Assembly (NCBI GenBank): GCA_025358355.1
Contig: JANYJX010000049.1
Coordinates: 1 to 64,000 of the forward strand
Direction: 5' to 3'
DNA from: Actinomycetes bacterium
GTDB lineage: Bacteria; Actinomycetota; Thermoleophilia; Gaiellales; Gaiellaceae
DNA: 64,000 nt
The notes below the pieces were generated by a model that was not told the origin of the DNA, ran no database searches, and worked only from the letters and a program-made list of their open reading frames with translations. Position numbers and translations under genes: made by a program. Below, piece after piece: positions 10,653 to 19,858 of this stretch (position 1 is the stretch's first letter; each line of letters begins with the position of its first letter).

Positions 10653-11732
10653 ATGGCCTACCGCGTCACCCTGATTCCCGGCGACGGCACCGGCCCGGAG
10701 CTCACCGAAGCGACGCGCCGCGTGCTCGAAGCGACGGGCGTCGAGTTCGAATGGGAGGTGCGGCACGCGGGTGTCGACGTGATGGAGGAGGCAGGCACAC
10801 CGCTGCCGGAGGAGACACTCGCGTCAATCAAGCGAAACAAGGTCGCGCTGAAAGGCCCGATCACGACGCCGATCGGCATCGGCTTCCGCTCCGTCAACGT
10901 CGCGCTGCGCCACGAGCTCGGCCTCTACGCATGCCTGCGCCCGTGCAAGACCTATGTCGGCGTGCGCTCCCGCTACGAGAACGTCGACGTTGTCGTCGTG
11001 CGTGAGAACACCGAGGATCTGTACGCAGGAATCGAGTACGAAGCCGGCACCGACGATGCCCACGCGGTGATCGAGTTCCTCAACACGAAACAGCCAAAGC
11101 AGATCGCGCCAACGTCCGGGATCTCGATCAAGCCGATCAGCCCCGAGGGAACGGAACGGATCGTCCGCTACGCCTTCGAGCACGCACGCGCGGCCGGCCG
11201 CCGCCAGGTCGCGTGCATCACGAAGGCGAACATCATGAAGTTCACGGACGGTCTGTTTCTCTCCGTCTTCCGCGAGGTCGCAGCCGACTACCCCGAGATC
11301 GAGCCGCGCGAGACGCTTGTCGACGCGCTCTGCATGGGACTTGTCCAGCGGCCCGAGGAGTTCGACGTCCTCGTGCTACCGAACCTCTACGGCGACATCA
11401 TCAGCGACCTCACCGCCGGCCTTGTTGGCGGCCTCGGCGTCGCGCCGGGCGCCAACATCGGCGCCGAGTCGGCGGTCTTCGAGGCCACGCACGGCTCGGC
11501 GCCGAAGTACAAGGGCCTCAACAAGGTGAACCCGACCGCGATGATCCTCTCCGGCAAGTTGATGCTGGAGCACATCGGCGAGCGCGACGCGGCAGCTCGA
11601 CTCGACACCGCCGTCGCCGCCGTGATCGCAGAGGGCCAGAGCGTGACGTACGACCTCAAGGCGCGCCGCGACGACCCGACCGCAGTCGGGACAGCCGAGT
11701 ACGCGGACGCGATCATCGACAAGCTGACCTAG
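10653..11732 (+). CDS. Isocitrate/isopropylmalate dehydrogenase family, probably NAD-type isocitrate dehydrogenase
   Basis: [49 protein letters not shown]; lies between citrate synthase and malate dehydrogenase genes. Confidence 0.92.
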   Translation: MAYRVTLIPGDGTGPELTEATRRVLEATGVEFEWEVRHAGVDVMEEAGTPLPEETLASIKRNKVALKGPITTPIGIGFRSVNVALRHELGLYACLRPCKTYVGVRSRYENVDVVVVRENTEDLYAGIEYEAGTDDAHAVIEFLNTKQPKQIAPTSGISIKPISPEGTERIVRYAFEHARAAGRRQVACITKANIMKFTDGLFLSVFREVAADYPEIEPRETLVDALCMGLVQRPEEFDVLVLPNLYGDIISDLTAGLVGGLGVAPGANIGAESAVFEATHGSAPKYKGLNKVNPTAMILSGKLMLEHIGERDAAARLDTAVAAVIAEGQSVTYDLKARRDDPTAVGTAEYADAIIDKLT

Positions 11733-11741
11733 GAGCGAACG

Positions 11742-12668
11742 GTGCGGAAGAAAGTCACAGTCGTAGGAGCAGGCAACGTCGGCGCGACCTGCGCGCAGGA
11801 GATCGCGCGCCGCGACTACGCGGACGTCGTCCTCGTCGACATCGTCCCGAACTTCCCGCAGGGGAAGGCGCTGGACATGAACCAGGCCGCCGCGGTGCTC
11901 GGCTACGAGCCGAATATCGTGGGCACGAACGGCTACGAGGAGACGAAGGGCTCCGATGTCGTCGTGATCACGGCGGGGCGGCCACGCTCGCCCGGCATGA
12001 GCCGCGACGACCTCGTGCAGACGAACGAAGCGATCGTCGCCTCAGTCACGAAAGAGGTCGTGAAGCGCTCGCCGAAGGCGATCATCGTCGTCGTCTCGAA
12101 CCCGCTCGACGCGATGTGCCACGTCGCGAAGGCGGTCTCCAAGTTCCCGAAAGAGCGTGTCATCGGCATGGCGGGCATCCTCGACACCGCGCGCTTCTCG
12201 GCGTTCATCGCCTGGGAGACGGGCATGTCGATCAAGGACGTGACCGCGATGGTGCTCGGCGGGCACGGCGATCAAATGGTGCCGGTCGTCTCCGCGACGA
12301 CGGTCGGCGGTGTCCCGCTGGAGCAACTCGTCGCTCGCGGGCGGATCGCGAAGATGGTCGAGCGCACGCGCAAGGGCGGCGGCGAGATCGTCAACCTGCT
12401 GAAGACCTCCGCGTGGTACGCGCCCGGCGCGGCAGCCGCGCAAATGGTCGACGCGATCTGCCTCGACGAGAAGCGCGTGCTCCCGTGCACCGTCTTGCTC
12501 GAAGGCGAGTATGGGGTCAACGGCCTCTACTTCGGCGCCCCGGTGAAGCTTGGCGCAGCCGGCGTCGAGGAGATCGTCAAGCTCAAGCTGACCGCCGGCG
12601 AGAAAGCCCAGCTGCGCAACTCGGCAGCCGCGGTGCGCGACGTCGTCGGCGTTCTCACGCACAAGTAA
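11742..12668 (+). CDS. mdh: Malate dehydrogenase
   Basis: VTVVGAGNVGATCAQEIA, ITAGRPRSPGMSRDDL, MAGILDTARF, GGHGDQMVP motifs. Confidence 0.94.
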   Translation: MRKKVTVVGAGNVGATCAQEIARRDYADVVLVDIVPNFPQGKALDMNQAAAVLGYEPNIVGTNGYEETKGSDVVVITAGRPRSPGMSRDDLVQTNEAIVASVTKEVVKRSPKAIIVVVSNPLDAMCHVAKAVSKFPKERVIGMAGILDTARFSAFIAWETGMSIKDVTAMVLGGHGDQMVPVVSATTVGGVPLEQLVARGRIAKMVERTRKGGGEIVNLLKTSAWYAPGAAAAQMVDAICLDEKRVLPCTVLLEGEYGVNGLYFGAPVKLGAAGVEEIVKLKLTAGEKAQLRNSAAAVRDVVGVLTHK

Positions 12669-12677
12669 ACGAGCCAG

Positions 12678-13421
12678 ATGGAACTCGGCCTCAGCGGACG
12701 GACGGCGATCGTCTGCGGTGCGTCGCAAGGGATGGGCCTCGCGACCGCCGAAGCGCTAGCCGCTGAGGGCGCGAACGTCGTGCTGTTCGCGCGGCGGCGC
12801 GACGAGCTCGAAGCACACGCTGAACGGCTCGGCGGCGCGCTTGCCGTCCCTGGCGACCTGACCGTTCCCGCGGATGCAGCCCGGCTCGTGAACGCCACAC
12901 TCGAGCGGTTCGGCGGCATCGACATCCTTGTGCTCAACGGCGGCGGCCCGCCTCCGGGAACCGCAGTGGCGATGACCGTCGAGCAGGTCGGCGCGGCGGT
13001 CGAGCACCTGCTCACCTCTCACGTCAGGCTCGTCGGCCTCTGCCTCCCCCACCTCCGCGCGAGCGGCTACGGCCGCATCGTCGCGATCGAATCGACCTCG
13101 GTGAAGGAGCCGCTGCCGAACCTCGCGCTCTCGAATGCGATTCGCCCAGGCGTCGTCGGTTGGCTGCGCACGCTCGCCCGCGAGCTCGGCCCCGACGCCG
13201 TGACCGTGAACACGATCGCGCCCGGCCGCATCGACACCGAGCGGCTGCGCTCGATCTACCCCGACGGCCTCACCGAGCGCGACCTCGAGTCGATCCCGCT
13301 CCGCCGTCCCGGGAAACCGGCCGAGATCGCAAACGTCGTCTGCTTCCTCGCGTCCGACCGCGCGGCCTACGTCACCGGCACGGTGCTTGCCGTCGACGGC
13401 GGCTTCTCGCGCGGAGCCTAG
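12678..13421 (+). CDS. SDR family oxidoreductase
   Basis: GASQGMGLATAEAL Rossmann motif, VLNGGGPPPG, C-terminal VTGTVLAVDGGFSRG. Confidence 0.88.
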   Translation: MELGLSGRTAIVCGASQGMGLATAEALAAEGANVVLFARRRDELEAHAERLGGALAVPGDLTVPADAARLVNATLERFGGIDILVLNGGGPPPGTAVAMTVEQVGAAVEHLLTSHVRLVGLCLPHLRASGYGRIVAIESTSVKEPLPNLALSNAIRPGVVGWLRTLARELGPDAVTVNTIAPGRIDTERLRSIYPDGLTERDLESIPLRRPGKPAEIANVVCFLASDRAAYVTGTVLAVDGGFSRGA

Positions 13422-13433
13422 AGAAGCACTCTC

Positions 13434-14453
13434 GTGAAACTGCGCCGCATCGTCGGTCGGGCGATCCCGATCGTCGCAATCATCGCGGCGCTGACGCTGT
13501 TCGCGCTGTGGCGCTTCCCCGCACCCGACTTCCTCTTCCTGCCGAACACCGCGCAGCCACTCACCGGCCTAGTCTCGGTCGAAGGGAGCCACCCGGCAAA
13601 CACGCCCGGCGCGATCTACTACCTAGACGTGACCGAGCGCCAGGCGACCTGGCTCGAGCGGCTCGTTCCATTCACCCGACCAAGCGGCGCGTCGATCGTC
13701 CCGAGCCGGGCAGTGGTGCCAAGCGGCATCTCGTTCGAGGATCAGCACAAGCTCGAGCTCCAGGACATGGATCGCTCGCAGCAGATCGCAGCCGCCGTCG
13801 CGCTGCGTGAGGCCGGACTCCACGTCGTCGCCAGGCCGACCGGCGTCCTAGTCGAAAGCGTCTTCACAAACGTGCCGGCCGCGAAAATCCTACGCCAAGG
13901 CGACGTCATCGTCGGCGTCGACGGGCACGGTATCCTCACCCGCCCCGAGCTTCGCGCCGCCCTTGCGAAGCACAAGCCCGGCGACGACGTCTCGCTCCGC
14001 ATCCTGCGCAGCGGCAAGGCGCTCGTCGTCTCGACGAAGACAATCGCCGATCCCGAGGATCCGAAGCGGCCGCTGATCGGGATCTACCGCACATCGCAGG
14101 CGGCGTCGATCACGCTGCCGTTGAAGGTGCACATCGACCTTCGCGGCGTCGGCGGACCATCGGCTGGGCTGCCGTTCGCGCTGGATGTCCTCGAGCTGCT
14201 CGGAACGAACGTGACGCACGGCTACAAGGTCGCGGCGACCGGGGAGCTCGATCTTGACGGCTCCGTCAGCTCGATCGGCGGCGTGAAGCAGAAGACGTTC
14301 GGTGCGAAGCGCGCTGGCGTCGATGTTCTGCTCGTTCCGGCTGGGGAGAACACGCTCGCGGCACGGCGCTATGCAGGCGGTATGCGCGTGATCCCTGTGG
14401 AGAGTTTTCAACAGGCGTTGCGCCAGCTAGCAACACTGCCGCCGAAAGGGTGA
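13434..14453 (+). CDS. PDZ domain plus Lon-type S16 protease domain protein (YlbL-like)
   Basis: N-terminal TM, PDZ segment (GDVIVGVDGHGI), GVGGPSAGLPFALDVLELL catalytic Ser motif, GSVSSIGGVKQKTFGAKRAGVDVLLVP. Confidence 0.88.
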   Translation: MKLRRIVGRAIPIVAIIAALTLFALWRFPAPDFLFLPNTAQPLTGLVSVEGSHPANTPGAIYYLDVTERQATWLERLVPFTRPSGASIVPSRAVVPSGISFEDQHKLELQDMDRSQQIAAAVALREAGLHVVARPTGVLVESVFTNVPAAKILRQGDVIVGVDGHGILTRPELRAALAKHKPGDDVSLRILRSGKALVVSTKTIADPEDPKRPLIGIYRTSQAASITLPLKVHIDLRGVGGPSAGLPFALDVLELLGTNVTHGYKVAATGELDLDGSVSSIGGVKQKTFGAKRAGVDVLLVPAGENTLAARRYAGGMRVIPVESFQQALRQLATLPPKG

Positions 14454-14600
14454 TTTTGCAGGACTTTGTTCGGCCACTGTCATGGAGGACAACAGTCGGA
14501 ATTTGCACGACTTTTGTCTCGCCGCCCCTTGCTGCCGCTGGTCGACCTAGCCAGAATGGCCACTGGCCAACCCGGCCACTATTCGGAGCAACCAACCAAT

Positions 14601-14789
14601 ATGCGCAAATCCCTCATAGTATCCTGCAACACTTGCTATTTCCGCGAAGCCGGGCTCTGTGCCCTGCCGGGCGAGATCCCGTGCCCGACGTACCGCGCCG
14701 CGACCGGCAGCGCGCTTGCTCCGCCGCGCCAAGCACCGCTCGTCGCGCGGCAGCTTCAGCCGCTGGCCGTCGGCAGCGCCGCCGCTTAG
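14601..14789 (+). CDS. Small cysteine-rich protein, putative metal-binding (CxxC-x7-C-x7-C)
   Basis: MRKSLIVSCNTCYFREAGLCALPGEIPCPTYR; short ORF in an intergenic gap; no recognised family. Confidence 0.5.
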   Translation: MRKSLIVSCNTCYFREAGLCALPGEIPCPTYRAATGSALAPPRQAPLVARQLQPLAVGSAAA

Positions 14790-14798
14790 ACTTCGGAC

Positions 14799-15065
14799 AT
14801 GTCTGAACACGCCCCCGGGCCGACAGACACGGACAAGCCAGGGTTCAAGTGGACGCCGCGGCGGATCGCGATCGGCGTGATCCTGCTCTACGGCGTGATC
14901 CTCGTTTTCCTCAATCTGCACCGGACGAACGTCAACTTCGTCTTCTTCAGCACGAGCGCGCCGTTGTTCGTCCTGGTGCTCCTCGCGCTCGTGGTCGGGT
15001 TCGTGCTCGGCTGGCTGTTCGACGACATCCGCGCCCGCCACGCGCGCAAGAACGTCTCCGACTAG
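14799..15065 (+). CDS. LapA/DUF1049-like membrane protein
   Basis: Two TM helices with intervening NLHRTNVNFVFF segment typical of LapA_dom proteins. Confidence 0.72.
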   Translation: MSEHAPGPTDTDKPGFKWTPRRIAIGVILLYGVILVFLNLHRTNVNFVFFSTSAPLFVLVLLALVVGFVLGWLFDDIRARHARKNVSD

Positions 15066-16156
15066 CCGCGAGCTAAGAGGAGAGACGCGAGCAGCGTGAC
15101 GCCGTCGGCTATGCGCTCCGGCGTCTCATAGCTGAACGCGAGCCTCGCCGCGCTCGTGCCGGCCGACCCGCCGGGGAAGAAGTCCGAGCCCTTGACGAAT
15201 GTGACGCCGGCTTCGATCGCGCGTGCGAGCAGCGCAGTTGAGTCGACACCGGCGCCGAACTCGATCCACAGGAAGTAGCCGCCTTCGGGTCGGCTCCAGC
15301 TCGCTCCAGCGGGCGCATGCGAATCGAGCGCGCTCAGCATCGCGTCGCGACGAGCGCGCAGCAGGCCGCGCACACGCTCGAGATTCGGCTCGAAGCCGCC
15401 GCGATCCATCAGCTCGAAGACGATCGCCTGTGGCAGCAGCGACGGCGAGATGTACGTCGACACCGCGCGATCGTCGTAGGCGGCTGCGAGATCGGCGCCA
15501 ACGACGAAGTAGCCGACGCGCAAGCCTGGCGCGACGGTCTTCGAGAACGACGAGGTAAACGTCACACGCGATCCGCCATCGAGCTCGTGCAGCGACGGCG
15601 GCATGGCTCCCTCGTAGCGCACGAGCCCGTACGGGTCGTCCTCGAGAACGGCAAGGTCGTGCGCGCGCGCAAACTCCACGAGGCGCTGGCGCCGCTCGAC
15701 GCCAAGTGTTCGGCCCGACGGATTCTGAAAGGTCGGGATCGTGTAGAGAAACGAGATGTCGCCGCCGCGCCGAAGTTCGGCCTCTAGCGCATCCAGGTCG
15801 AGGCCTTCGTCGTCCATCGGCAACGCGACGACTTCGGCACCCTCCCGCTCGAGGATCTTGAGCGGCCGATCGTAGGTCGGCGCCTCCACCAACACGCGAC
15901 CGGGCTTGCGTGCGAGCTGCGCAGCCGCATAGAAGACGAAACCCTGCAGACCGCCTGTCGTTAGGAAGACGCGGCCAGCGTCGACGCCGTGACGCGCCGC
16001 AAGCGTCTCGCGCAGCGGCCCATACCCGCCACCGGCGCCGTAGGAGAGAATCGTCGTCCCGTCACGCTCGAGAGCGGCCCGCGCGCAGTCGGCGACAAGC
16101 GCCGCATCGAGGCATTCAGGCGTCGGAGCGCCGCGCGCAAACGAGATCGGAGCCAC
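15062..16156 (-). CDS. PLP-dependent aminotransferase (2-aminoadipate/MocR-type class I)
   Basis: TTGGLQGF, YTIPTFQNPSGRTL, SSFSKTVAPGLRVGY PLP-lysine motif. Confidence 0.9.
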   Translation of the reverse strand: MAPISFARGAPTPECLDAALVADCARAALERDGTTILSYGAGGGYGPLRETLAARHGVDAGRVFLTTGGLQGFVFYAAAQLARKPGRVLVEAPTYDRPLKILEREGAEVVALPMDDEGLDLDALEAELRRGGDISFLYTIPTFQNPSGRTLGVERRQRLVEFARAHDLAVLEDDPYGLVRYEGAMPPSLHELDGGSRVTFTSSFSKTVAPGLRVGYFVVGADLAAAYDDRAVSTYISPSLLPQAIVFELMDRGGFEPNLERVRGLLRARRDAMLSALDSHAPAGASWSRPEGGYFLWIEFGAGVDSTALLARAIEAGVTFVKGSDFFPGGSAGTSAARLAFSYETPERIADGVTLLASLLLARG

Positions 16157-16363
16157 GTTCCCAGCCTACCGATCCGGCTCGGCCACCTTTTCGGTTCTGG
16201 TCGGTTCTGGCCGGATTTGGCCCGTGCAGGCATCGCGGCTGCTACCTTGAAGTAACGGGCGGCACCCGTCGCCCCGTGAGATCTCGCTTCTTTCGACTCC
16301 CCCTACAGCGGTTTCGAGGGTAGTTCAGATCTCGATCCCGCAACACAGGAGTCGAAAAATCCT

Positions 16364-17560
16364 ATGTCACAGCAGTCCTTCGCCGATCTTGGCCTGAGCG
16401 CAGACGTGGTCCGCGCCCTTGCCAAGCGCGGCATCGAAAGTCCCTTCCAGGTTCAGATCCGGGCGATTCCCGCCGGTCTCGCCGGGCAGGATGTCCTCGC
16501 CAAGGCGCCGACCGGATCGGGCAAGACGCTCGCCTTCGCGGTGCCGATTGTCGAGCGTCTCACCTCTGAGAGCCCGCGTCCTGCGGCGCTCGTCCTAGTC
16601 CCGACCCGCGAGCTCGCGGTGCAGGTGACAGAGGAGCTCGAGTCCCTCGCGCCGGCGCGCCGGCTGCGCATCGCCTCGGTCTACGGCGGCGTGCCGATTC
16701 CCGCTCAGGCGGATCGCGCCAAGAACGCGCACGTCATCGTCGCCACGCCCGGCCGTCTGCAGGATCTCGTCGACCGGCGCATGATCAAGCTCGACGCGGT
16801 CTCGATCCTCGTCCTCGACGAAGCCGACCGCATGCTCGACATGGGCTTCAAGCCGCAGGTGGACAAGATCGTCCGGCTGATCCCGGACAAGCGGCAGACC
16901 ATGTTCTTCTCGGCCACGCTCGACGGCGCCGTCGGCGAGCTCGCCCGCGCGTACACCCACATGCCAGCGCGCATCGAGGCGGAGCTTTCCGAGGAGCAGT
17001 CGCCGGGCGAGATCGACCATCATTTCGTCGCGGTCACGCCGGAGAACAAGGTCGAGAAGCTCGTCGAGTTGCTGAATGCCGAACGCGGCCTCGTGCTCGT
17101 GTTCGTGCGGACGAAGCGTGGCGCCGACAGGCTTGCGCAGAAGCTCGAGCGCTTCGACATCCACGCGGCGGCGATGCACGGCGACAAGACGCAGGCGGCG
17201 CGCGAGAAGGCGCTGTCGCGCTTCGAAGCCGGCAAATGCAAGACACTGATCGCGACCGATGTAGCCGCGCGCGGGCTCGACCTCACCGACATCACGCACG
17301 TGATCAACTTCGATCCGCCCGAGGACGACAAGGGGTACATCCACCGCGTCGGCCGCACGGGGCGAGCCGGGAAGAGCGGCATCGGGATCACTCTCGTGCT
17401 GCCTGACCAGCAGGCTGATGTCAGCCGCGTCGCCCGCTTGAACGGGCACCAGGAGAAGTTCGAGGAGACCGGCATGCGCACCGCGCCGCCGAAGCTCGTC
17501 TACTCGGGACGCGTTCGCGGCTCGAAGTGGGGCCCGACCCGCGCGCGTCGCAAGATCTAA
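16364..17560 (+). CDS. DEAD-box RNA helicase
   Basis: Q motif, AKAPTGSGKT, VLDEADRMLDMGF, SATLD, HRVGRTGRAGKSG. Confidence 0.95.
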   Translation: MSQQSFADLGLSADVVRALAKRGIESPFQVQIRAIPAGLAGQDVLAKAPTGSGKTLAFAVPIVERLTSESPRPAALVLVPTRELAVQVTEELESLAPARRLRIASVYGGVPIPAQADRAKNAHVIVATPGRLQDLVDRRMIKLDAVSILVLDEADRMLDMGFKPQVDKIVRLIPDKRQTMFFSATLDGAVGELARAYTHMPARIEAELSEEQSPGEIDHHFVAVTPENKVEKLVELLNAERGLVLVFVRTKRGADRLAQKLERFDIHAAAMHGDKTQAAREKALSRFEAGKCKTLIATDVAARGLDLTDITHVINFDPPEDDKGYIHRVGRTGRAGKSGIGITLVLPDQQADVSRVARLNGHQEKFEETGMRTAPPKLVYSGRVRGSKWGPTRARRKI

Positions 17561-17564
17561 TAGC

Positions 17565-17594
17565 GAAAGGGACAGACTTCAGTCTGCCCCTTTC
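17565..17594. terminator. Hairpin downstream of the DEAD-box helicase, likely bidirectional terminator or REP-like palindrome
   Basis: GAAAGGG-a-CAGACT-tc-AGTCTG-c-CCCTTTC: 7+6 bp stem with one A/C mismatch, between convergent genes. Confidence 0.75.
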
Positions 17595-17598
17595 TCGG

Positions 17599-18000
17599 TT
17601 AGTTGAAGTACGTGTCCGCGTGCGAGTACGGCGGCACACAGCAGCAGAGGAGGCGAACGCCTTGCGGGCCGGCGGTCAGCGTGTGCCAGGCGCCGGCCGG
17701 GATGAGGATAGCGTCGTCCGCCCGGACCTCGCGCTCCTCGCCGTCGAGCTCCATCGTGCCGCCGCCCTCCACGAGGAGGTAGATCTCCTCACTCAACAGG
17801 TGGCGGTGGCGCTGCGTCGATTGGCCCGGTGCGAGAGTCGCCTCCGCTAGCGACTGGACGCCCGTGTGGAGGTACTCGCGGATCTCGGAACCGTCCTTCG
17901 TCGTGAAGGGCTCGAGCTGGTCGCGTCTCGTCACGTCCACCGACACGAGACTACGGTTTCGACGCGATACCCGTCCACGGAACCGGAGGTCGGTCGCCAC
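17599..18000 (-). CDS. Cupin domain protein
   Basis: HRHLLSEEIYLLVEGGGTMELDGEEREVRADDAILIPAGAWHTL; exact start uncertain. Confidence 0.82.
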   Translation of the reverse strand: MATDLRFRGRVSRRNRSLVSVDVTRRDQLEPFTTKDGSEIREYLHTGVQSLAEATLAPGQSTQRHRHLLSEEIYLLVEGGGTMELDGEEREVRADDAILIPAGAWHTLTAGPQGVRLLCCCVPPYSHADTYFN

Positions 18001-18006
18001 CTCGCG

Positions 18007-18714
18007 CTAGAGGATCGCCGAGGCCTCGTTCACGAGCTTCAAACCGGCGACCAGCGCCACCGCGACGAGGACGAGCGGGACTGCGACCCTCGCGATCGGG
18101 TGGAAGAACTCGGCTGCTCGGGCGCGCCGCATGCCAAGCGCGATCACGCCGACCACGCCCCCGACGACGAGAGCAAGCGTGCCTGCAACCGCGGCCACGA
18201 CCACGACCGCGGAGAGCGTCCGGCTTGTCGCCGGGTCCCGGACGACCCAGCGCTCGACGAGAACGACGACGAGAGCTGCGGCAAGCCCTGGCAGAGCGAC
18301 AAAGAGCACGACCGCGAGAGCAGCGGGCTCGACCAGGCTGAAGTCGATGCCGTCCTCGTGGACGAACCCCGCTCCATCGGCCGCGGCCGCAACCAGTGAC
18401 CAGAGTGGCAGCCGCAGCCGACTCGCGATGGAGCCCCGCAGTGCGGCATAGAGCACGCCGTTGGTCGCACCGAGCAGCGTCATCTGAAGAGTGAACCGAA
18501 GCGTCCTCGCCGTGACGACGCCGATCTCGAACCCGTCCTCGGTCGCCAGCCCGATCACACTCTCCGGCGAGGTCAGCCTGAGCAGGAGCATCGCCAGACG
18601 GCCTCCTACCCCACCCACGAGGAAACCCGCGATCGTGCCGGCCGCAGCTCCGACGAGCACCCACCAGGCCACAGCGCCGGCGTCGCCGGCGAGTGATGGA
18701 CGCACTGATCTCAC
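18007..18714 (-). CDS. Multi-pass membrane protein, function unknown
   Basis: Several TM segments; start trimmed to GTG 18714, immediately beside an operator-like repeat. Confidence 0.6.
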   Translation of the reverse strand: MRSVRPSLAGDAGAVAWWVLVGAAAGTIAGFLVGGVGGRLAMLLLRLTSPESVIGLATEDGFEIGVVTARTLRFTLQMTLLGATNGVLYAALRGSIASRLRLPLWSLVAAAADGAGFVHEDGIDFSLVEPAALAVVLFVALPGLAAALVVVLVERWVVRDPATSRTLSAVVVVAAVAGTLALVVGGVVGVIALGMRRARAAEFFHPIARVAVPLVLVAVALVAGLKLVNEASAIL

Positions 18715-18718
18715 AAGA

Positions 18719-18731
18719 ATAGGAAGATATA
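18719..18731. promoter_or_regulatory. Copy 1 of 13-bp repeat ATAGGAAGATATA, candidate PadR operator
   Basis: Exact match to second copy at 18775; AT-rich island in high-GC sequence; 4 bp from GTG 18714. Confidence 0.6.
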
Positions 18732-18767
18732 GTCTTTTTCTGCGTTCGGTTGAGGGAAAACCTGATC

Positions 18768-18797
18768 TTGACTTATAGGAAGATATATGCCTATACT
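18768..18797 (+). promoter_or_regulatory. Promoter of padR-like gene: TTGACT-N18-TATACT with operator copy 2 (18775..18787) in the spacer
   Basis: -35 TTGACT 18768-18773, -10 TATACT 18792-18797; inverted repeat TATAGG-N10-CCTATA 18774-18795. Confidence 0.7.
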
Positions 18798-18803
18798 CGA
18801 GTG

Positions 18804-19163
18804 GTGAGGCGCCGCCCCGGTACACTCCTGCCGCTCGAGATCTCGATCCTCGAGACCGCACTCGACGTGCGCAGTGGCGGCGAGGCCGAGTTCCACGGCT
18901 TCGCCATAGCCAAGGAGATCGCCGAGCGCGCGGAGGCACGCACCCTCACAGCGCACGGCACGCTCTACAAGGCTCTCGAGCGAATGGAGCGTGCGGGGCT
19001 CCTCGAGAGCCGCTGGGAGGACCCGGTCGCGGCTGCCGCCGATGGCCGTCCCCGTCGACGGCTGTATCACGTCACCGGACTCGGCGAGCAGGCACTCGAC
19101 GTCTCGGACGCGCGCCTGCGCACACCGGCGATCCGGCCGCGACGCGGGCTGGCTCCGTCGTGA
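18804..19163 (+). CDS. PadR family transcriptional regulator
   Basis: LLPLEISILETAL...GFAIAKEIAERA...TAHGTLYKALERMERAGLLESRWE...GRPRRRLYHVTGLGEQAL winged-helix signature; GTG at 18801 or 18804. Confidence 0.86.
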   Translation: MRRRPGTLLPLEISILETALDVRSGGEAEFHGFAIAKEIAERAEARTLTAHGTLYKALERMERAGLLESRWEDPVAAAADGRPRRRLYHVTGLGEQALDVSDARLRTPAIRPRRGLAPS

Positions 19164-19771
19164 CCGGCCGGGCGCCCGCACTCGCCGGGAGATGCACGCG
19201 CCGCTGGGCGAACGTCTATACACGTGGGCTCCCGGCCGAGGTCCGCGCGGCGCGACGGGCCGAGCTGGAGTCGGATCTCTGGGAGCACACGCACTGGAGC
19301 ACGGCCGAGGGGCGCCGCCCCGGCCGGATCGCGCTCGAGATCACGGCGAGGCTGGTCGCCGGGATGGCAGCCGACCTCTTGTGGCGATTCGAGCACCGCG
19401 GAGCACGGCGACACACAACCCGTCCACTTGGAGGTGGAGACATGGCTCGCCTGATGAAGAACTACGGAATGGTCGCCCTCACGCTCGCACTTGGGGTCTT
19501 CGCGATCTCGATTTCGATCGGCGTCTTTGCCCTCGACGGCGATAGACGCATGCAAGGTGCAATCTTGTTCGTCGCCGGCATCCTCATGCTGGGCGGGCTG
19601 ATCGCCATCCGCAGTGGCGTCCGCGGCGGCCGACCGGCCATTGCGCTGGGTGCGATCGTGGCAGGGCTCTTGGGTGTCTGGACCGTGATCCTGCCGATCG
19701 TCGCCCTGGCGATCCTCATCTGGCTTTACGCGCCGAGCCAGCTACGACGCGAGCCTGTGCGACCAGCCTGA
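19160..19771 (+). CDS. Membrane protein co-transcribed with PadR regulator
   Basis: 4-nt overlap with the padR stop; cytosolic N-terminal segment followed by TM helices. Confidence 0.65.
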   Translation: MTGRAPALAGRCTRRWANVYTRGLPAEVRAARRAELESDLWEHTHWSTAEGRRPGRIALEITARLVAGMAADLLWRFEHRGARRHTTRPLGGGDMARLMKNYGMVALTLALGVFAISISIGVFALDGDRRMQGAILFVAGILMLGGLIAIRSGVRGGRPAIALGAIVAGLLGVWTVILPIVALAILIWLYAPSQLRREPVRPA

Positions 19772-19807
19772 GGACAGGGACGCGCACGAACTCTGTCGTG
19801 AACGTTG

Positions 19808-19856
19808 GGGCGACCCTTGGGTCGCCCTCGCCAGCCGAGCGCGAGGCAGGCCTCGC
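19808..19856. repeat. Two adjacent REP-like palindromes
   Basis: GGGCGACCC-tt-GGGTCGCCC (19808-19827) and GCGAGGC-ag-GCCTCGC (19841-19856), between convergent genes. Confidence 0.7.
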
Positions 19857-19858
19857 CC

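Noticed and set aside
8756-11005. 749-aa plus-strand ORF and similar long ORFs (1169-2428, 11213-12766, 29194-31422)
   Set aside because: Arg/Ala/Pro-rich translations antisense or out of frame to well-supported conserved genes; a typical artefact of very high GC content.
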